Assembly (NCBI GenBank): GCA_035048485.1
Contig: CM068586.1
Location: forward strand, 29,683,849-29,747,848
Direction: 5' to 3'
Length of the DNA: 64,000 nt
Source: Pteria penguin
Lineage: Eukaryota > Mollusca > Bivalvia > Pterioida > Pteriidae
Program-made: the position numbers and the translations under genes
In this document: piece by piece, positions 22,095-49,559 of the stretch
How the letters are laid out: each line of letters begins with the position of its first letter
How positions within the stretch are numbered: the stretch's first letter is position 1
The notes under the pieces: model-generated
What the model was told of the DNA's origin: nothing
What the model saw: the letters and a program-made list of their open reading frames with translations, nothing else
The model's database searches: none

Positions 22095-24400
22095 GGAAGT
22101 AATGGGAATGTAGTAACTATTTTGTGAAAATCGCTCTGAGGATACCAAACCATTTGACCAGTTAGAAAAAAGACATTTCTGTACAGAGAAGATGATACAG
22201 GCTATAAAATATTACAAATAAAACATGTACTGAATAATACATATTTCAGATTATTGTTGAATCAAGATCACCCTATTCATTATTATTACGAGCAATCGAT
22301 ATCATTAAGAGTTTTAGTGACGTAGTTTCAGGAACTGTTACAGTGATACGGATGATGGAGAGTAAGTTTTCTTTGCTTATATGTAATTTTTTCTTCTTCT
22401 TCTTCTTTTTGTCATAAGCTTGTACCACAAGATACAGCTAGTCACACCTCTTTAGTTGGCATGCAGGGTTCGTACCGATGTCTTTTGTTACACTAAATAA
22501 GTTTAAACGTAATGAATGTTTCAAACTTCAGTGTAACATTTATGTATCGTAGAAATGTCTCTTCAAATCGCCAATATTTGTCATGCAGTGGAATATTAAA
22601 TGGCTAATCATTCGTGTAAGTTTCCTGTGGTACTCGTGCACATGTTGAATACTTGGTGTCGCCAAAAACTCGAACATTGGAACTGGTTCAGTTTTGAAAC
22701 AAATGTATCCTAAAACGGAATAAGTAGGATACGATCTTAACATGAATGACAATTCGAACAAGAGTGAATGAATATCTCCATCATTGGAAATCGTGGCTTG
22801 TTAGGTTTTCAGCGAGTTAAAAGTCAGCTTCAGTAGCTCGTATCTCCCGGTCATGGAGTACAGTGGCTTACACAATAACAGGACAATTGATACTTATGTA
22901 CCTGTAGACACTATTTTGATATTAGGTTATCAGATATGTCAAAGAAAAATTAATTATCACATATGTATTAAGAAACCTCCATTTAATGACTTCTTATTTG
23001 AGTTTGGGATGAACTATGTGACATAAAAGTATTCCATACTGTCTTAGAAATGGTGTATTCTGGTTTTTCAGAAGAGCTGTCGTTTTTTGCATACTCGCAC
23101 GCATCTTCAAAATACTGAGACTCATTTATTCTGTCTGTCCTTCAAACCCTGAACAAATGTCGCTAGTCATACGCTGGTATACTTATAGCAATTGAATAGG
23201 TAATTCGATTGAAGACAAACATATGATATCAGTGCAAACAACTGCAGGTAAATTGGTGAATATTTAACATTTTTCATGATTTTAGAAAATTGTAATACAC
23301 AGAAAAGACAAATAGAAGATATGAGACATTTGTTTATGTACTGAAGGTGGTCATTTGTGCATTTTTATCTTTATAGTTCACACTTTTATTTACGAAATCC
23401 AGGTTTCATTTGTAAATTCTATACAGTAACTAAGGAGTACATTATCTTTTTCTATGAGAACAACTGTCTTGAATATGGGTTTACTATTTTACATGGACAT
23501 AAGTGTGTGTAAAATTATTGTTCTTACATTTCTTAAGTGAAACTGTAGAGGTAGGTAAAGAAATATAGAAACTTATAGAGAAATAAATCCTTTTTATTGG
23601 GTTACATCATGAAATTACATAATAAAAAAGATTTCGAAGCATATCACTTCTCCTTTGCCTGGCATTTGTCAGTCCGTCCATCTTTCTGTCTGTCGGACTG
23701 AATGCAAGGGTGATATACTATCACATGAATGGTCATATAGTTATAATTATGCAAAATAACTTACTGAAACTTGTAGAGAATATTCATTGTGATGAGATGA
23801 AACTCAACTTGGAGGTCAAGGTTACATTTTATGTCAAAATCACACTAATTGTCTAACTTCTACAGCTCAGACAAACGTGTACTCTGGATATAATAGTAGA
23901 ACATTAACAGAAATTAAGATACCAAGAAATTGTTAAAAATTTCTTTTATATTTTATTCAGAAAATACTTTCTCTATCAACATTTAGTGGATGCTTCTGCA
24001 TATTGCAGTGAACACCTTACTCCTGTATATTTGCAGAATTTGTGGATGCAACACATGAAACCGTAAAACTGATATATGTGTGACACTTAAAAGTATTATA
24101 AAATGGATTTATTATTTATATTGACAAATAAGTTAATGGTGTTCATTCTGTCATTATTTGTGGAATTTGTAGAGTCGGTGACAGTGACTATTAACAAACA
24201 TGCACATTTACTGAGCATTGCAATGACTGTAAAATGTGTGATGTTAGAAACGGGGATACGAAAATATGCCTAATTATGATAGACATGAGTAAATAAACTT
24301 ACCGTGAAAAAAAAAAAACATCACCTTCGTAAAGCAGATGGAATATCATTATGCCATCTGTGTAAACAGAACTGTTCAAAACTTTTAAGGATGGTTCAGG
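22095..24400. repeat. Repeat block copy C
   Basis: The third tandem relative of blocks A and B: 22095-22380 matches 7650-7935, 22820-23000 matches 19175-19350, 23060-23260 matches 17430-17600, and 24105-24390 matches 17880-18120. It is more diverged than A is from B over shared parts. No gene recognised. Confidence 0.7.
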
Positions 24401-24454
24401 TTCTGTCATGATAGAATCCCATCACCCTTTCAATGTGGATTTGAATATCATTAA

Positions 24455-24976
24455 AGTTGTATACCCTACAATTCGGTATAATTTCAAAAATTAAAGCATG
24501 TAAAACAAAAACTATATTTTTCTCGTACGGCTGAAGTTCTTAACTTTGCGTTAATACCATTTTTTGTTGCTTCAAACCTTCGTAAATAAAGAGGGTATTC
24601 CATAAATACAACTGTAACCTGACTTCGCGCATGCGCAGTTTCATCAAAACAAATACGACGAAGGGAGACTCCAAAAGAAAACAATTTCAGTAGATACTAA
24701 CTTTAGCAGACTTGAAAGCAGATTTTCAAAGTTACTCGTCAAGTTTATTTACCTCGCCCTCCATGATACGGCTTCCAAATTAGATCACGTGATAAGTTGG
24801 TTGTAAACATTCTGTTTACAAACATCGCGTTTTACACAGCCGTATCTCACTTAATACGACGAATTTGATCACAACATTTGCAGGGGTCTTTTTTAGATAT
24901 GTTTTAGGCTTATACATATAATCAAAACAGTTTAGAATAAATTTACCTATAATATGCGAACATAGGGTATACAGCT
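24455..24976. mobile_element. 522-bp MITE with TTAA target duplication
   Basis: Ends AGTTGTATACCCTACAATTC and the inverted GAACATAGGGTATACAGCT form imperfect terminal inverted repeats of about 22 bp. TTAA lies immediately outside both ends (24451-24454 and 24977-24980). TTAA duplications are typical of piggyBac and Kolobok; the AG terminus fits Kolobok-like better than the CCC start of piggyBac. No coding capacity; the internal frame at 24484-24684 is not recognised. Confidence 0.75.
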
Positions 24977-24980
24977 TTAA

Positions 24981-26207
24981 ATATATCTAATTTACGTAAC
25001 CAAACAGTTTTTACAACACTTGAAGTGTATTTTCTGCACTACACTACAGTTCTGCGTAGATATAAAGTTAGATACTCTCAGGTCAACATCCCCTTTGAAT
25101 GGACTGACAATAAATAGACAGGATGATTCCGTCTTAGAATTATGTGTCAGCACAATGAAATTTGTTGCAGTGAACTAATATCCATTCGTGACTTTGATAC
25201 GCATGTAAAGTAATGCATAGATATTGTACCCATGGTTTCAAGGGAAAAGCAGTCTGGAAGTTTTGTCGAAGACTACATACGTTTGATTTCTGCACAAAGA
25301 AAGTATATAAGATCACATCAACTTATAGGTTGATGAATAATGATGTTGATAAATTTTGCAGTTATCACAAAGACGCCCAAACTGATCGTGTTTTATTTTT
25401 CATGTAACTCCAGCATCTTGAAAAATCCAAGACACTGAATTTTGAATTCACAACTTTTGGGCCATGCAAACTGCAAACTTTAACACTCCCCCCCCCCCCA
25501 TCTCTCTCTCTCTCTCTCTCTTTACGTTCTTTTTTTAAGAAAAGGCGAACTTCTCCGCCCCTTTACCCTCCTGCTCTAAATCTGCCATTGTATCAAACCC
25601 AAACATAAGACATGGGTCTGAATTATTCAATGAGAAAATTAACTGGAATTCGCTCTAAAGTCTGTTAATAGGAAGTCTTGTTACTTGTTAATATGCATCC
25701 GCATTATAATGCTTCTTTACCAGAGAGCTCGAATAAAGGCTAGTAAGAAGCTGTTCCTAACATCCTTTTGCAGAATTTCTACAATTTCTTTTTATAGACT
25801 ATAGCTGTCGCCAATTTGAATGAAATAGGAGGAAATACGGCAAAAAATGTGTGATATCCAGGCATGTTGAAGTCGAGGGACGGGGGAGTCCCTCCCACCC
25901 TTTTTTTCGATTATGGACATATTTGTTCTCATGTCACGAAACAGAACGGAACGAAATTCAAAGTCCCCCCTCCCCCACTTTTGAAATGCATCCTACGTTA
26001 CGGTGTTGATATGAAGGCGTTGTAGTATGCATTTTGAAATGCATCCTACGTTATGGTGTTGATATGAAGGCGTTGTAGTATGCATGAAAACAGCCGAATG
26101 ACTTACCAGCTCTGCCATCCTCACGAGTCAAGGGGATGCGCAAAGTAAACTGGGGAGAAATGTTTCCGTAGCACATCCCCATGATACGTGAAGATGCGAC
26201 CCTCCAG
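24981..26207. other. Non-genic region with simple repeats
   Basis: It contains a poly-C then (CT)n run at 25489-25521 and a 53-bp tandem duplication at 25979-26085. The duplicated unit includes GAAATGCATCCTACGTTA. No exon recognised. Confidence 0.5.
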
Positions 26208-26412
26208 GGTCCGGCGCCATAAACTGAGAAAATGCTTTCTTTTTCATTTTTATTTATTCCCTTATCAAACGTCTAAATAAATTGTCATGCACAATTGTTT
26301 AATTCTATTTATCGAAAGAATAAAATTCAATAAAATCAAATTTCCAGTTATTAATAGATTGTTGAACAGAAGAATTTCAAATGATACTTTTCTCACTTCA
26401 TGGCGCCGGACC
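26208..26412. mobile_element. 205-bp MITE-like inverted-repeat element
   Basis: GGTCCGGCGCCATAAACTGA at the left is inverted as TCACTTCATGGCGCCGGACC at the right, giving terminal repeats of about 25 bp that include GGCGCC. The interior is AT-rich with no coding capacity. I could not read a convincing target duplication, so the superfamily is open. Confidence 0.65.
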
Positions 26413-26577
26413 TCGTACTGCCATAAAAAGAAAGACAACTCGAGATAAGTTTGATAGATCTTGGCGCAGTGATTGCAAGCATGAGCAGGTAACTCCAGTC
26501 TAATATTGGTTATTTTACTCGAAGATTACCCGGATTTAAAACTCTGTGAAACCGACATCAATAACAAATCAAAATCA

Positions 26578-26780
26578 AATAAAAAAAAAAAATAAAATGA
26601 AATTAAAACAGACAAAGAAAGAAAGAAAGAACCCCCCAAAACACCCCCCCCCCCAAAAAAAACAATAATGACCCCCCCCCCTAAAAAAAACCCCACCAAC
26701 CAATCCCCTAAAAAAACAGAAATCAAATCAAACAACCCCCAAATAAATAAATAAATAAATAAATAAAACAAACAAACAAA
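26578..26780. repeat. A/C-rich and (AAAT)n low-complexity tract
   Basis: Runs of A and C alternate, then AAATAAAT repeats. The minus-strand frame is Phe/Gly/Leu-rich low complexity and is rejected as coding. A similar A/C-rich tract lies at 27660-27790. Confidence 0.85.
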
Positions 26781-28289
26781 AGAAAGAAGAGTTTATAAAA
26801 ATAATTTTTTAAACTAATAGCATTCTTTTTTAATTTAAAGCAATACTTTCTGAAAAACATAACTTACAGGAATGTTTAAACTATAAACACTATTAAAAGT
26901 ATCAAATAGGGGCCTTTTTTTGGCCCAGTATTATTCTTTTAAAAACTCAGCTGAATAATGGAGGGGGCTGTCTCCTTGAGATATAAACACCGTTTTAATT
27001 TGCTAGTCGTAAATACTTATGTTAGTCGGATAGGAATAGGGAATCCTATGCACTCAAACATGCCCAGTGGCGGATTTAGGGGAGGGGGGCGGGGGCATTG
27101 GTACCACCACTGATGCCGGTTTATCTATCCTGCATTTTTAGAATCCTTTTAATGCAGAAACGCGATCATTATTGTTTCCAACACGAAGTCATGTCTCACA
27201 GGATCTTTTTGGCAGCCATTTTGGCGGTCATTTTTCGCGCAAGTCTATGATTTGGCATAACTTTTGAACTAGACATGGTCAAAAGACAAGTCAGTGTGAT
27301 CAGTATATCAATGAATGGCTCTGTTCCAACAACACTGTGTTTCTTGTGAATGCAAGAGATGCAAATGTTAGTTCCTCTTCATAGAATCTGTATATGTTTT
27401 CTTTTTTCAAAGTCTTGTGGGTGGTCATTTTATGGTTTGCCAGCACGTATGCTAGTTGTCAAGTGGTCCAGGGGCAACGTGACCGTAAAGTGACACTGCA
27501 TGGTAGTATATGAGAAAGTATAAATTATATGAGGTCCTTGTCTGCCTACCGCAGTCAGACAATTTACTATCATCGTCACCGCAGTTTTTATACGTAACTT
27601 AAATACTGAACATATATGTAAGAGAGGAAAGATTTTGCTTAATTAGATGATGTCTGGTGTCCTGGCCAAAAACAAACAAAAAACAAAAACAAAAATAAAA
27701 CAAAACAAAACAAAAATACATATCCTTCCCCCCTCCAAAAAACCACCCCAAACAAAACAAAACAAAACACCCCCCTTTAAAAAAAACCGAAATGAGAGTA
27801 AAACACCTGCAATATGTCTAATTGCTGACCACTGACTGTCATTTATATGGCAAATTCATGTACATGTAGTTGATGAGGTTGATTAGTACCAACTCCAAAC
27901 TTTCCATATTCCGCGAGAGTAATATACAAATGACATACACATTTAAAAGTTATTTTATTATTTTTGTTTTTACATGTATAGCCGAAAACACTAACAGGCA
28001 GTTTACGCAGAAGTCATAAAATCTCTTCACATCTCTGGTATAACACGAGAGCGCAAACGGCTTGTTATAGATATCACAAAAGTGCTGTCCGTTCTGATTT
28101 ATTTAAACGTACGCAGGAAAGACCCCCTGACTTAGCTATACGACAAAAGATACGAAGGACTTGTGGAGCAAAGAATAAGCACATAAAATGACATCATTAA
28201 AATTAATAGTAATACAAACATTAGGACGTTCATCTAAAGTGACAATCGTCATTAAAGGTGTGTGGATAACATCTAACGGATTACCTTCC
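26781..28289. other. Non-genic region
   Basis: Unique AT-rich sequence with an A/C-rich tract at 27660-27790. No exon or recognisable element was found. Confidence 0.4.
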
Positions 28290-28301
28290 CACTCGCCACG
28301 A

Positions 28302-28578
28302 CTGATTGATTGATTGATATTTGTTTAACGTCACACCACGAATATTTCACGTATATGGTGACGGCATCTGCCTGATGCGGGGCATACACATTTTGACCTT
28401 TGCAACGGACCCACCCGAAGCAGTGAGGGATCTTTAGCGTGCCATGCATACCACAACACGGGGCCTCGGTTTTTATTGTCTCATCCGAAAGACAGGACAC
28501 CGGCATGACCAGAGCGGAAAACGAACCCTGGCCTCCCGATCAGGAGTCCAGCGCGATACCACTAGGCCACGCCGGCTT
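28302..28578 (-). mobile_element. tRNA-derived SINE with (AATC)n tail, full length
   Basis: Minus strand: a tRNA-like head GTGGCCTAGTGGTATCGCGC, box B-like GGGTTCG, a body including CACTGCTTCGGGTGGGTCCG, and a tail GTGACGTTAAACAAATATC followed by AATC repeats. The 12-bp flanks CACTCGCCACGA (28290-28301) and CACTCGCCATGA (28579-28590) match at 11 of 12 positions, consistent with a target duplication. The target sequence itself is a unit of the local 60-bp repeat. A truncated copy of the same family is at 40626-40734. Confidence 0.85.
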
Positions 28579-28735
28579 CACTCGCCATGAAACCAGTACA
28601 AGCAAATGGTGTGGTTAACATGTGTCGGGCCTACCTTTCCACTCGCCACGAAAGCAGTACAATCAACTGGTGTGGTTAACCTGTCTACAGTCCCACGTTC
28701 CCACTCGCCACGAAAGCAGTACAACATACGGAGAA
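28579..28735. repeat. Tandem ~60-bp repeat containing CACTCGCCACGAAAGCAGTA
   Basis: Two to three units sharing CACTCGCCACGAAAGCAGTA and ACTGGTGTGGTTAAC. Diverged relatives appear at 29405-29480 and 35375-35470 in the same orientation, so this is part of a dispersed repeat family. Confidence 0.75.
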
Positions 28736-31141
28736 ATAAGGCCACTACATCGTTACTAATTTACTGAACAACATTAGATCAAACGACGGATTCTATTAAT
28801 GTTGGCTAATTTCTGTCAAAGTTTTCACGTCTTTTTTTAATGACCTTCACCTTTCCGGGGCTTATATCTGATTGACACAGATGGGAAGACTAACAGTTAC
28901 TGAGATATGGATAAATTATGCCTGCTTTCAATCTGGCGGTTCCCAGTCAATTTCAAGTAAGTAATAAGACGATTTTATAGTATAGACATGGGGATAACGA
29001 TGGGGTAATTTGAAATAAAGCCGCTGTAAACAACAGAGAAAAGCGTCATTCCAAGCACTGGCACTACACCGATGAAGTTATTTTTGCTCGTTGGTAGTTA
29101 TTTTTGTAACTAGAGCAAACATAAAGGGGCTCGTCATGGGCTTATTGAAATATTATACATAAATATTCTACTTATATTCAGTGCATAGACATGCAACAAG
29201 GGCAACTGAAAATAATTAATAAAATGTTTAAAAATCAAATAAGATGGAAACAGGAAGACCCCCCCCCCCCGCCTCTTATCATTTTTTGAAATCCATATAT
29301 CGCTTTCGTGTTTTTATATCAATCGCATAATCAACTTAGGTCACGTGAGATCGGCTTTGTATATTTTGTATATTCATTAAGGTGAACGGCCTCAATTCTC
29401 CACATGATCAACTGGTGTGGTTAACCTGTCTGTGGGCCCACCTTCCGACTCGCTACAGCAGTACAATCAACACTTTAAAACATTTATAAATAATCCTCCA
29501 TACAGAGAACGAGGATCAACAATAACCGATTTGTGCTATGTCAATATGGCACTGATAGCAAAATACTTGTACTCTAGTGGACATTTACATAGAAAATAAT
29601 TCTAACTGAATAGTGATATTAATACTTGATATTTATTCATTCTGATAATTCATGTAGGCTTGCCGACTGAGCTCAACACTTCGCGTTGTCTACCTATTAA
29701 ACTTCAATTACTGCATATATAAAAGATCGTGTCAGAACAGACAAACGGGTGAAAGAAATGAAAAGTATGTAATGCTTGTTACTTAAGCATAAGGGCTTGC
29801 TTTAATGTGATTCACGTCCTATTTCAGAAGGAACAGCCAAGTATAATACTGAGAAAAAGGTATTTACGCGATCATATAACGACAAAAGATATTTAAAAAC
29901 ATATCTTTATAAAAAATATTTTATTATAAAACATACATTGTATTACAAACTATGTAAATGATAGCGTATAATACCACATATAATTCGGGATCTTTATTGC
30001 GGAGAAATAAACCCGGATGTTTGATAATGTGTGTTTAATAGAATACGTACGTAAAAATTTACATTCTTGAATAACTGTACACGTATATCTACATGCCCTT
30101 TTAAGAATTATAGGACTTTGTATAACTCAAACATGTCGAGTTATAGTGCATCGCTGTCTACAGAATAAATTTATGTAAACAATTACCCTTATAATGGTAT
30201 AAATTTCTTGCCAAGATCATTTCTATAACGTATAACTATAAATTGTAAAATATATCTAATATCTGGAATTATTTTTGCCCTCTTTTGCAAAAGCAATATC
30301 TAAATTAATTTTAGAATAAAGTATACATATAAAAGAGTTAACATAAAAAATAAAGCCAGAGAAAACACCAAACTAAAAAAGGCCCCCAAAGCATTATGAT
30401 GATAAAGGAAAGAGGGAGGGGGGGGGGGCGAAAACAGAAACAATTGAGATATTTTTCAAATTATATAGTTTAGATAAAAAAAGCAGTCTAAGTAACTTAT
30501 ATTAGGGCAACAGGTGATAAAAGATCCTTACTTATTTACACATCACAAAACAATCTGACGTTCTGACGAAAGTAAAAACTTCAGCAGTTGTCTGCCCGTA
30601 TATAAACATTATAAGTACGACTTAATATTTCTTTGAAATACAGAATAATGTAGTGTGAGGTAATGAGAAGATAACAACAATTAAAACAGTTCATTGAGCT
30701 AAGATGATAATATTCTTTGGGAAATAATCAAATAGATTATTGGTCTTTTTTGTTTAAATCTGGAGTCAACCTTACAAGTAGGCCATGCTAGGTAAAATTC
30801 ACACCAACACCTTTGGAGACTATATTGTAAATAAATGCGCTCCATTTGGTTATGGAATAATATGGTACTAGAAGTGATGTGAATAATTGGAAAGTCATTG
30901 TAAAGGTAATATAATTACATTTTTCCTAATACATTTAGATTCCACTCCAACTTTGAGTCTACATATACAAACTTGAAAATGCATTAACGAAGGAAATAAT
31001 TAGTGAACACTATATTTATATTCCATTATGTTTATACTAAGTAATCTGTAAGCCACTGATCAACGTTCTAGAGAAACAGCTTTCATTTATGGTACATATT
31101 CCATATCTATAGGTCTTGGTCATGTGTATGGCAAATCGTTT
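28736..31141. other. Region downstream of gene A, no gene
   Basis: AT-rich, with short poly-C (29261-29270) and poly-G (30417-30428) runs and a dispersed repeat at 29405-29560. The 3' untranslated region of gene A must lie at its right end, but I cannot fix the polyadenylation site. Minus-strand AATAAA occurs only far downstream (near 29991-29996), and a CATAAA variant sits about 55 bp after the stop (31086-31091). Confidence 0.4.
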
Positions 31142-45054
<13,913 letters not shown>

Positions 45055-48000
45055 TATTGTGAAATAAAATCTTGTAGTTCCAATTTAAATATTTCAGTCG
45101 ACTATATTCATTTTCGAAATAAAAATGTATAATTAAACACGGTCCGTAATGAATATTTACATCGTGAAAATTTTAAATTGTTCACAAATAATTACAAAAA
45201 CATCGTGTTTCCATTGCACGGACACGGACTACTGGCCAGAATGGCGGTAACGTGACCGCTTGTCCAGTACAGAAGCCGTTAATTACGGCTGTCACGGGGA
45301 TGTGCTACCATCACTATATTATTTGTTTTTCATGTAGTCGACATACTTTTTAAGGAGACGTTTACATAAAGACTGACCGATGCAGAGGTCGTTTGATCAA
45401 TCGACCGCGCATGCCACTAAGAAATACTCTTTCACACCGAATTCACGTAAAGCCTATTTGCGCAATGGCCGTACGTTTTATTCACGAAGCCGTGATTATT
45501 ACGGTACGTCTGTACATATATTTTATGCGTGTCAATCTTGTACATGGTGTTATATGATATGGTAAAACCTCCATTAATAGTCGTGTATATGTTTATTACA
45601 TATGTAGATAGTTACAATGTAGACTAGGAGGTACATTTCTAATTTAAATGAAAATGACCATTACAAGAAGAAGAAAAAAAATCTTCCGAGTCATACCAAT
45701 GTTGAAAGAGAAATATTTATACACCAAAGAACATGTACCAAAATGATGAAAGAACATCCATAAAAACTAAAATTCAAATCCAAGAGAACAGCCATTCAAA
45801 TAAAAATAAATTGAAGATATATTGGGGGTCTGATAACAGTTCACCATTACAATGCATGTATATAATTGCTAATAAATACATTATAACAAGGGCATATATA
45901 TATATATATATATATATAAGTCCCTGATTATAGTATGTACAATATGTACACAATTTGGTATTATCGTCTAGATGAGTCCCTCAAAAACAACAGTAGAAAT
46001 GTATTACAGTATGTCACATTGTGTAATATACAAAAACAATTACATGTATAGGTATAATATGGGTAAGATGTATTTTCCTAAAACTATCCATATACATATA
46101 CCATATATCATATAAAATACGTGCAAGTATCGGTCTTAACAAAGTGTGCCTGTTTCTATTATCATTTCTCTCATTTTTCATAGAAATAAAACTGTCAACT
46201 GTATCTATAAAAAGATTTAATAATAGTATACATACCAGGCCAGCTTCGTTTACTGAATAAAAAAAAGTCTGGTAATCGTGTATATCAATAAAATACGACA
46301 TTAAATGTATTTACAAGATGTTTTTGTTTTTGTGTTCGACTTTCATAGACCTTACGGAGAAGTGTCTTCCGTAACATCCCGACTTCAGAGAAATGGTTTC
46401 TGTTTGCTATAATCAGAGACGTATATATGTCTCTGCTATAATCGACTCGTTCTGGATATTTAGCAGATCGTGGCGATTTCAATTTACACCCTATAACGGA
46501 CATCTGAGCGTTATATTACGCTGCTTTAACTACCTACATGCTGTAAATATAAATCAGTAAGGTTTTGAAGGGTGGTTTATGTGATTCTTTCTAACACATT
46601 TAAGGTTTGTACTTGTATCATTTTATTATTACATTTAAGAATATGACCCAAATTATGAAGTTGTAAAATGTGCAATTACTCTAACACAATGATTAAATTG
46701 AAACCGATCAGAGAGAGAGAGACAGATAGATTATACGTTTAAAACTTTAGTTAATGACTTTCTTACTTATCGTTGTGTTAAAAAAGGAAAGAAATTGATA
46801 CCGTACAGTACATGTATTAATATTGCCCTGCCTTTTCGCATGTTCACGTTCTCAAACCTCCAACTGCTACCGTATTTAACTTTGTTATCTCATTATTGAA
46901 TGGTAAATACAAACTGCTTCATTTTGACACCTATCAGTAAATATTGAAACAATAAGAAATTACATCACTATAAGCTGATACCAGGGGGAACCGGGGTTGG
47001 GCCCATCGTTGGTTTCTTTCGCTTCCCTTACCACGACCGAGCGTGGGTTCCGACGATGTGTTGGGACTGGTTTTGTCTAAAATGATGGTGGGGGGGGGAG
47101 CTATTAATGCTTTATCATACATATTTTTATTTTATCGATCTTAAAAAGCAAAGATAGCTCTATAATCGCTTCGCTTGACAGCTGTTAATGTATCCCGGAA
47201 GACAAGACTGATAAAAATTAGTCGATGCGATTGGAATGGGGAAGGTGTAAGATGAAAACAAAATTGCTTTTCCTGAACAGCCAGTGAATACATATTGTAT
47301 CTTGTATCAACACATAACAATTAGAACAATATAAGCTATTTGTTGACTTAATAAATGAGATACGTTATCCTTATGTAGACTTGTCCTCCTATCAAACTTC
47401 TTTATGTTCATCATTTTTCAAGGACAGTTGTGTTAACACTTTATTAGTTTGATTTGTTTAAAGTGTATTTATTTTGTAATAAGTAACATTATAATGTAAT
47501 ACACAATAATTACGAGATCCTAAAAAAAGCGACACACATTTATGTAAATCCATCTCTCTAGTATGCTTAAGACGGACATACGTGCATAATATAGTTTTAG
47601 TAACACATTTTCTTTACACAGAATTAGAATTTTGTAAAGATTTTGGTTAAAAACAAAAAATGTCGTAAATGATTAAACTTCGTTTACGTATTACTTTGAT
47701 CAACATTCTATTTGTTTGTTAGTTTGTTCGTTGCTATGAAATTAATTGACTTTTTTTATCAGAAAGTACACATACATACAAATAATAACTTCGTGAACGA
47801 ATACAATAATACTTTTGATTTTGGTTTTGTGCATCAAACTTGTCAACTGCAAATTAAATTTACTCGGAATCCATATCTTTACGTGCGATTTTCGAAGACA
47901 CCTGTCCGTAAAATTACTCGCACATACACTCACAAAGAAGAGTCCGTCGTTTCTCTTTGAATTTTCCTTTTCCTTCTCCACAACCACAGGGCAAGTTTTC

Positions 48001-48650
48001 ACCAAATATATGTAAGTAATATAGGGTAGATAAAATTCTTCAAATGGTGGCATTGGACGTCAGGAAAATTCTACTTCGGTCCAGATGCATATGTAAATCC
48101 GTATATCTTGATAAGAAAGAGAACACTGAAGACATCTGGCAAAGCCGTGTGACAAAAATCACCAAGGACCTGCACACAAAAAATGATGATAGTAGAATAT
48201 ACACGTAAAAACGACATTACAAAAATATTCGATTGTGGACCGGGGGTCTGTGCCACCCTGAGATTCGGCGAAAATTACTTTTCAAGTTATTTTTCTAGGT
48301 TAAATAAGTAATTTTACATTCAAATACATTTATGAACCCCATCTCGGAAAATTTATTGGAGTGGACCCCATCTCGACAAAAATGGGCATCAATAACAATA
48401 CAAAATTCTAATTGGTGTTGCGATATTTATATACTACCTTGTTCACTACAATGTGCATATTCAATCGTTCTCTTTGCATCTCACCTGTAAGGTCGCAGTA
48501 TCTCAGATAATTTCAGTTGTATTATACCGGTATCTATAAACTAAGAAGTATATTCATTAGTTTTAAACCATTCCTAATCCGTTTTAGCTTAGGCTCATTT
48601 GAGCTATTGTGATAGTTCATTATCCATTCATAGCCAATAAACTTCTAACA
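45055..48650. other. Upstream flank of gene A and non-genic region
   Basis: The first few hundred bases must include the gene A promoter and 5' untranslated region (minus strand). No unambiguous TATA box was found, although AT-rich TATTTAAAT lies about 35 bp before the ATG. 45230-45310 is more GC-rich and includes AGCCGT-TAATT-ACGGCT (45274-45290). Microsatellite (TA)n at 45894-45918. 48308-48372 resembles 43853-43915. No gene recognised; frames at 46014-46503 and 47712-48256 lack support. Confidence 0.4.
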
Positions 48651-48656
48651 TTTTCG

Positions 48657-48714
48657 ATTTTTTTTTTTTTTTTTTTTTTGTTTTTGTTTTTGTTTTGTTT
48701 TGGTTTTTTTTTTG
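48657..48714. repeat. T-rich low-complexity tract
   Basis: A T run with scattered G. Confidence 0.9.
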
Positions 48715-48889
48715 TATACCACCGCATAGATTTAAATAAAATCTTGCATATATGATCCTGGGGAAAACGAAATGCAATTTTGTTCAAACAGTGGTAGTTG
48801 TCCTTGAATAGGTGCTAATAGGGGCCGTACTGGGGGATATTAGCTAAATTCCTCAGGAACCAAAGGTCACAATGACTCTATAGTAAATA

Positions 48890-49510
48890 TTGAGTGTCCT
48901 TATAACATGAAGTGTCAAATTTATGCAAGGGAAGGCTCAGTAGTAATGTTTGGTATAAGCCCGCCCCACGGGTCCTCAAGTTAACCACGTGCCACTGACT
49001 TCGTATATTGTATTCGGGATCCCTTATGACATGTATTTTCTAGTTTCTAGCAATATTTGAGTCAGCGTCGGGAACCAACGTTTTTTCCATACTAGGCTTA
49101 TTTCCAAAATATCTTTGCAAATCTTCGTCGTAAGAATCACATGCCAGTATGATTTCATGTTCCAAGTGGTAAAGGGCATACTTATGATATGAAGAAGTAT
49201 CAAGTTTTATTCAGGGGGGGGGGGGGGGGGTAATACTTGGCTCTTATGTATATAAGGTTATAGAAAATTAATTTAAAACACTTGCCACAGTGACTGCATA
49301 AATACCGTTTGGCAATATCTAGTTTCAGCCAAACGACCGACAGTTTTTACATTGCCAGTTAATTTAGGTAATATCTTTGTAATTTTTGTTCTCAAGAACA
49401 ACAATCCACATTAACTTTTTATTTGATATATAACATTCTTATGACATGTAGTATCAAGTTTGTTCAAGTAAACGCTCCGTGGTAATATCTAGCCCTGCCC
49501 TAGGACTTAA
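48890..49510. repeat. Tandem repeat of ~270 bp, diverged
   Basis: The segment TTATGACATG(A/T)AGTATCAAGT...TTCA followed by GGCTC(A/C)GTGGTAATAT recurs at about 48900, 49170 and 49439. A poly-G tract (49217-49230) interrupts the middle copy. Confidence 0.6.
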
Positions 49511-49559
49511 CAGTTTTTACATAGGTTTATATCGGTCTATGATCCAGAAAAGTGTTTGT

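Noticed and set aside
28273..28506. 77-codon minus frame with Cys and His
   Set aside because: Lies within the tRNA-derived SINE.
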